A DNA stretch of 64,000 nucleotides, taken from Leptospira haakeii (GTDB taxonomy: Bacteria; Spirochaetota; Leptospiria; Leptospirales; Leptospiraceae). Shown piece after piece: positions 62,805 to 64,000 of this stretch. The translations under genes were made by a program, and so were the position numbers. The notes beneath the pieces are model-generated. The model saw nothing but the letters and a program-made list of their open reading frames with translations, did not search any database and was not told the origin of the DNA. The stretch covers positions 744,001-808,000 of the forward strand of contig NZ_NPEG01000001.1 of assembly GCF_002812045.1 (NCBI RefSeq), in the 5' to 3' direction. The stretch's first letter is position 1, and every line of letters begins with the position of its first letter.

Positions 62805-64000
62805 TTGATAGAAGTTCGATTTACTGCTTACGAATACAATTCAAACGATTCTTTCTCCAATTCAGTTTATGAAATGAAAGGTTCGGAAGAATCCGGTTGG
62901 CAAATTTTACGAAATTCCTCTCCTTATTTAGAACTCGGAAAAGGTTATATACTTCTCAAAACAGAACTTTGCGGGATTTGCTCTACAGATTTAGATCGTA
63001 GATTTTTGCCTTTTCCGCTTCCTCAGATTATTGGTCATGAAGTAGTTGCATCCGATTATCTCACTGGCGAAAAATACGTATTAGAAATTAATGATACAGT
63101 AGTTTCCAGGGGAGAAGAGGCGGATCCTTTTTGCCAAGTTGGAATTCCAACGCATAGCCCAACTAGAATGGTATTGGGAATTGATCGTTTGCCTGGAGGA
63201 TTCGGGCCTTATATTCTCGCACCAAAGGGAAACTTGGTAGAAACCAAACAACTAGAAGATATGGAAGCAGTTCTATTGGAACCATTTGCCGCTTCATTGC
63301 ATGGTGTAGAAGTTTCTCTTAGCCGGGCCGGTTCAGATCTTAAAAAGATCGCAGTTTTAGGTCCAAGGCGTTTGGGTTCTCTAGTGATTGCTGCTTTAGA
63401 TCTATATCGAAAAAGGAATAATCTAAACTACGAAATTGTTTCTTTCATCCGACACCAAAACTTGGCGGATCTGACTTTAAGAATGGGTGCAGATCAGGTT
63501 TTATACTTTTCCAACCTTGGAGAAACTGGAGTTAAGGAAGGTCTTTTATTTGAAAAGAATGTAGGAACTCCAACAGCAGCTTCATGGTCCGATTATAAAC
63601 AAACTTTCGATCTTGTATTCGATACTACCGGTTCCATTTCCGGATTAGAAACTAGTATTCATCTTACTCAAAAAGAAATTCATAGAAAGACTACGAATGG
63701 TCAGGCATCTCTTGGAATTACTCATCTGACTGAGTTAGTAGTGGATGAGATTTCTATTACAAATCTCGGATCTGACTTTTTAGAATTGGTTTGGGGAATC
63801 GAAGCAAGTTCTCCCGTTTGGATTTTTGTTTCTTCTTCTCTTTCTTTAAACAAAGAGGAAAAGGAACTATTAGATAATCTGGAAAAGAAAGATAAAATTA
63901 GGATCTTTATAGGTTCAATTGAAGAAGGAACCGAGTTTTTGGAATCTAAAGAATTCCAAGGGAATCTCCCACGATTCGATTTTGCGATCGTAGATTCTTC
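62805..64000 (+). CDS. Zinc-type alcohol dehydrogenase-like protein (MDR), 3' end cut off by window
   Basis: A plus-strand frame opens with TTG directly after the rhomboid stop and stays open to the right edge (398 codons visible). TELCGICSTDLDRRF and IIGHEVVA are the catalytic zinc Cys and GHE motif of medium-chain dehydrogenases. The four structural zinc cysteines are absent; only one Cys occurs in that region (DPFCQVG). The Rossmann glycine motif is GPRRLG rather than GxGxxG. It is probably a zinc-dependent oxidoreductase of unknown substrate, translated with the rhomboid gene. Confidence 0.8.
   Translation, partial: MIEVRFTAYEYNSNDSFSNSVYEMKGSEESGWQILRNSSPYLELGKGYILLKTELCGICSTDLDRRFLPFPLPQIIGHEVVASDYLTGEKYVLEINDTVVSRGEEADPFCQVGIPTHSPTRMVLGIDRLPGGFGPYILAPKGNLVETKQLEDMEAVLLEPFAASLHGVEVSLSRAGSDLKKIAVLGPRRLGSLVIAALDLYRKRNNLNYEIVSFIRHQNLADLTLRMGADQVLYFSNLGETGVKEGLLFEKNVGTPTAASWSDYKQTFDLVFDTTGSISGLETSIHLTQKEIHRKTTNGQASLGITHLTELVVDEISITNLGSDFLELVWGIEASSPVWIFVSSSLSLNKEEKELLDNLEKKDKIRIFIGSIEEGTEFLESKEFQGNLPRFDFAIVDS

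Noticed and set aside
1..64000. CRISPR arrays, insertion sequences, prophage or rRNA
   Set aside because: No regularly spaced repeats, transposase, integrase or phage structural genes and no rRNA were seen on either strand.

Overview
The window looks like chromosomal DNA of a spirochaete of the genus Leptospira. This rests on the combination seen here: moderate GC, a flgN-flgK-flgL-fliW-csrA flagellar block, many short-signal lipoproteins with loose lipoboxes (ISC, GAC, IDC, NFC), an OmpL-like beta-barrel, several multi-membrane-pass chemoreceptors, and a fused glycerol-3-phosphate dehydrogenase/acyltransferase. I cannot name the species. There is no rRNA, CRISPR array, prophage or insertion sequence. 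One tRNA (Gly, anticodon TCC) lies at 46337-46408. Non-ATG starts (GTG or TTG) are common and are chosen where a Shine-Dalgarno site, a stop-start overlap or a signal peptide supports them.

Layout. 1-1.8 kb: two divergent citrate-synthase-family genes, the left one carrying an N-terminal DNA-binding domain, with overlapping face-to-face promoters. 1.8-5.2 kb: envelope and small metabolic genes on the minus strand (M23 peptidase, epoxide-hydrolase-like enzyme, thioesterase, GH25 muramidase). 5.4-10.9 kb: flagellar late-assembly and control block (FlgN, FlgK, FlgL, FliW, CsrA), followed by a lipoprotein whose start is buried in csrA. 10.9-17 kb: minus-strand envelope genes (outer-membrane protein, SIMPL protein, M48 peptidase, DUF2339 giant membrane protein). 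17-30 kb: signal transduction (six-PAS histidine kinase, three chemoreceptors) mixed with PhoD-type phosphatase, an alpha/beta hydrolase and MTA phosphorylase. 29-42 kb: central metabolism and housekeeping (BtuF-like protein plus acetyl-CoA synthetase, GTP cyclohydrolase I, ornithine aminotransferase, cation/proton antiporter, PhzF, lipoproteins).

41.6-44.4 kb: a TetR gene divergent from a compact overlapping membrane-protein cassette (ABA4-like, 7-TM protein, DUF1801, YnfA-like). The intergenic region carries an array of overlapping palindromes spaced 11 bp apart. 44.4-46.4 kb: a solo FliG C-terminal-domain-like protein coupled to an M32 carboxypeptidase. 46.5 kb: an 89-residue ZIP transporter collapsed by an internal deletion. 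47.5-52.8 kb: a second CPA2 antiporter, OmpL-like porin, 2Fe-2S ferredoxin, and a glutathione peroxidase-OhrR operon with OhrR-like and PerR-like palindromes. 53.7-56.2 kb: the GpsA-acyltransferase fusion. 56-64 kb: PurT, a FecR lipoprotein, a GH18-like hydrolase, fructosamine kinase, a second TetR, a rhomboid protease and a zinc-type dehydrogenase cut by the right edge.

No stretch longer than about 300 bases lacks a gene. The main leads are the TetR operator array, the collapsed ZIP, the solo FliG-C protein, the redox-controlled gpx-ohrR promoter, the overlapping citrate synthase promoters and the fused phospholipid enzyme. Family names come from motif recognition by eye and were not checked by search.
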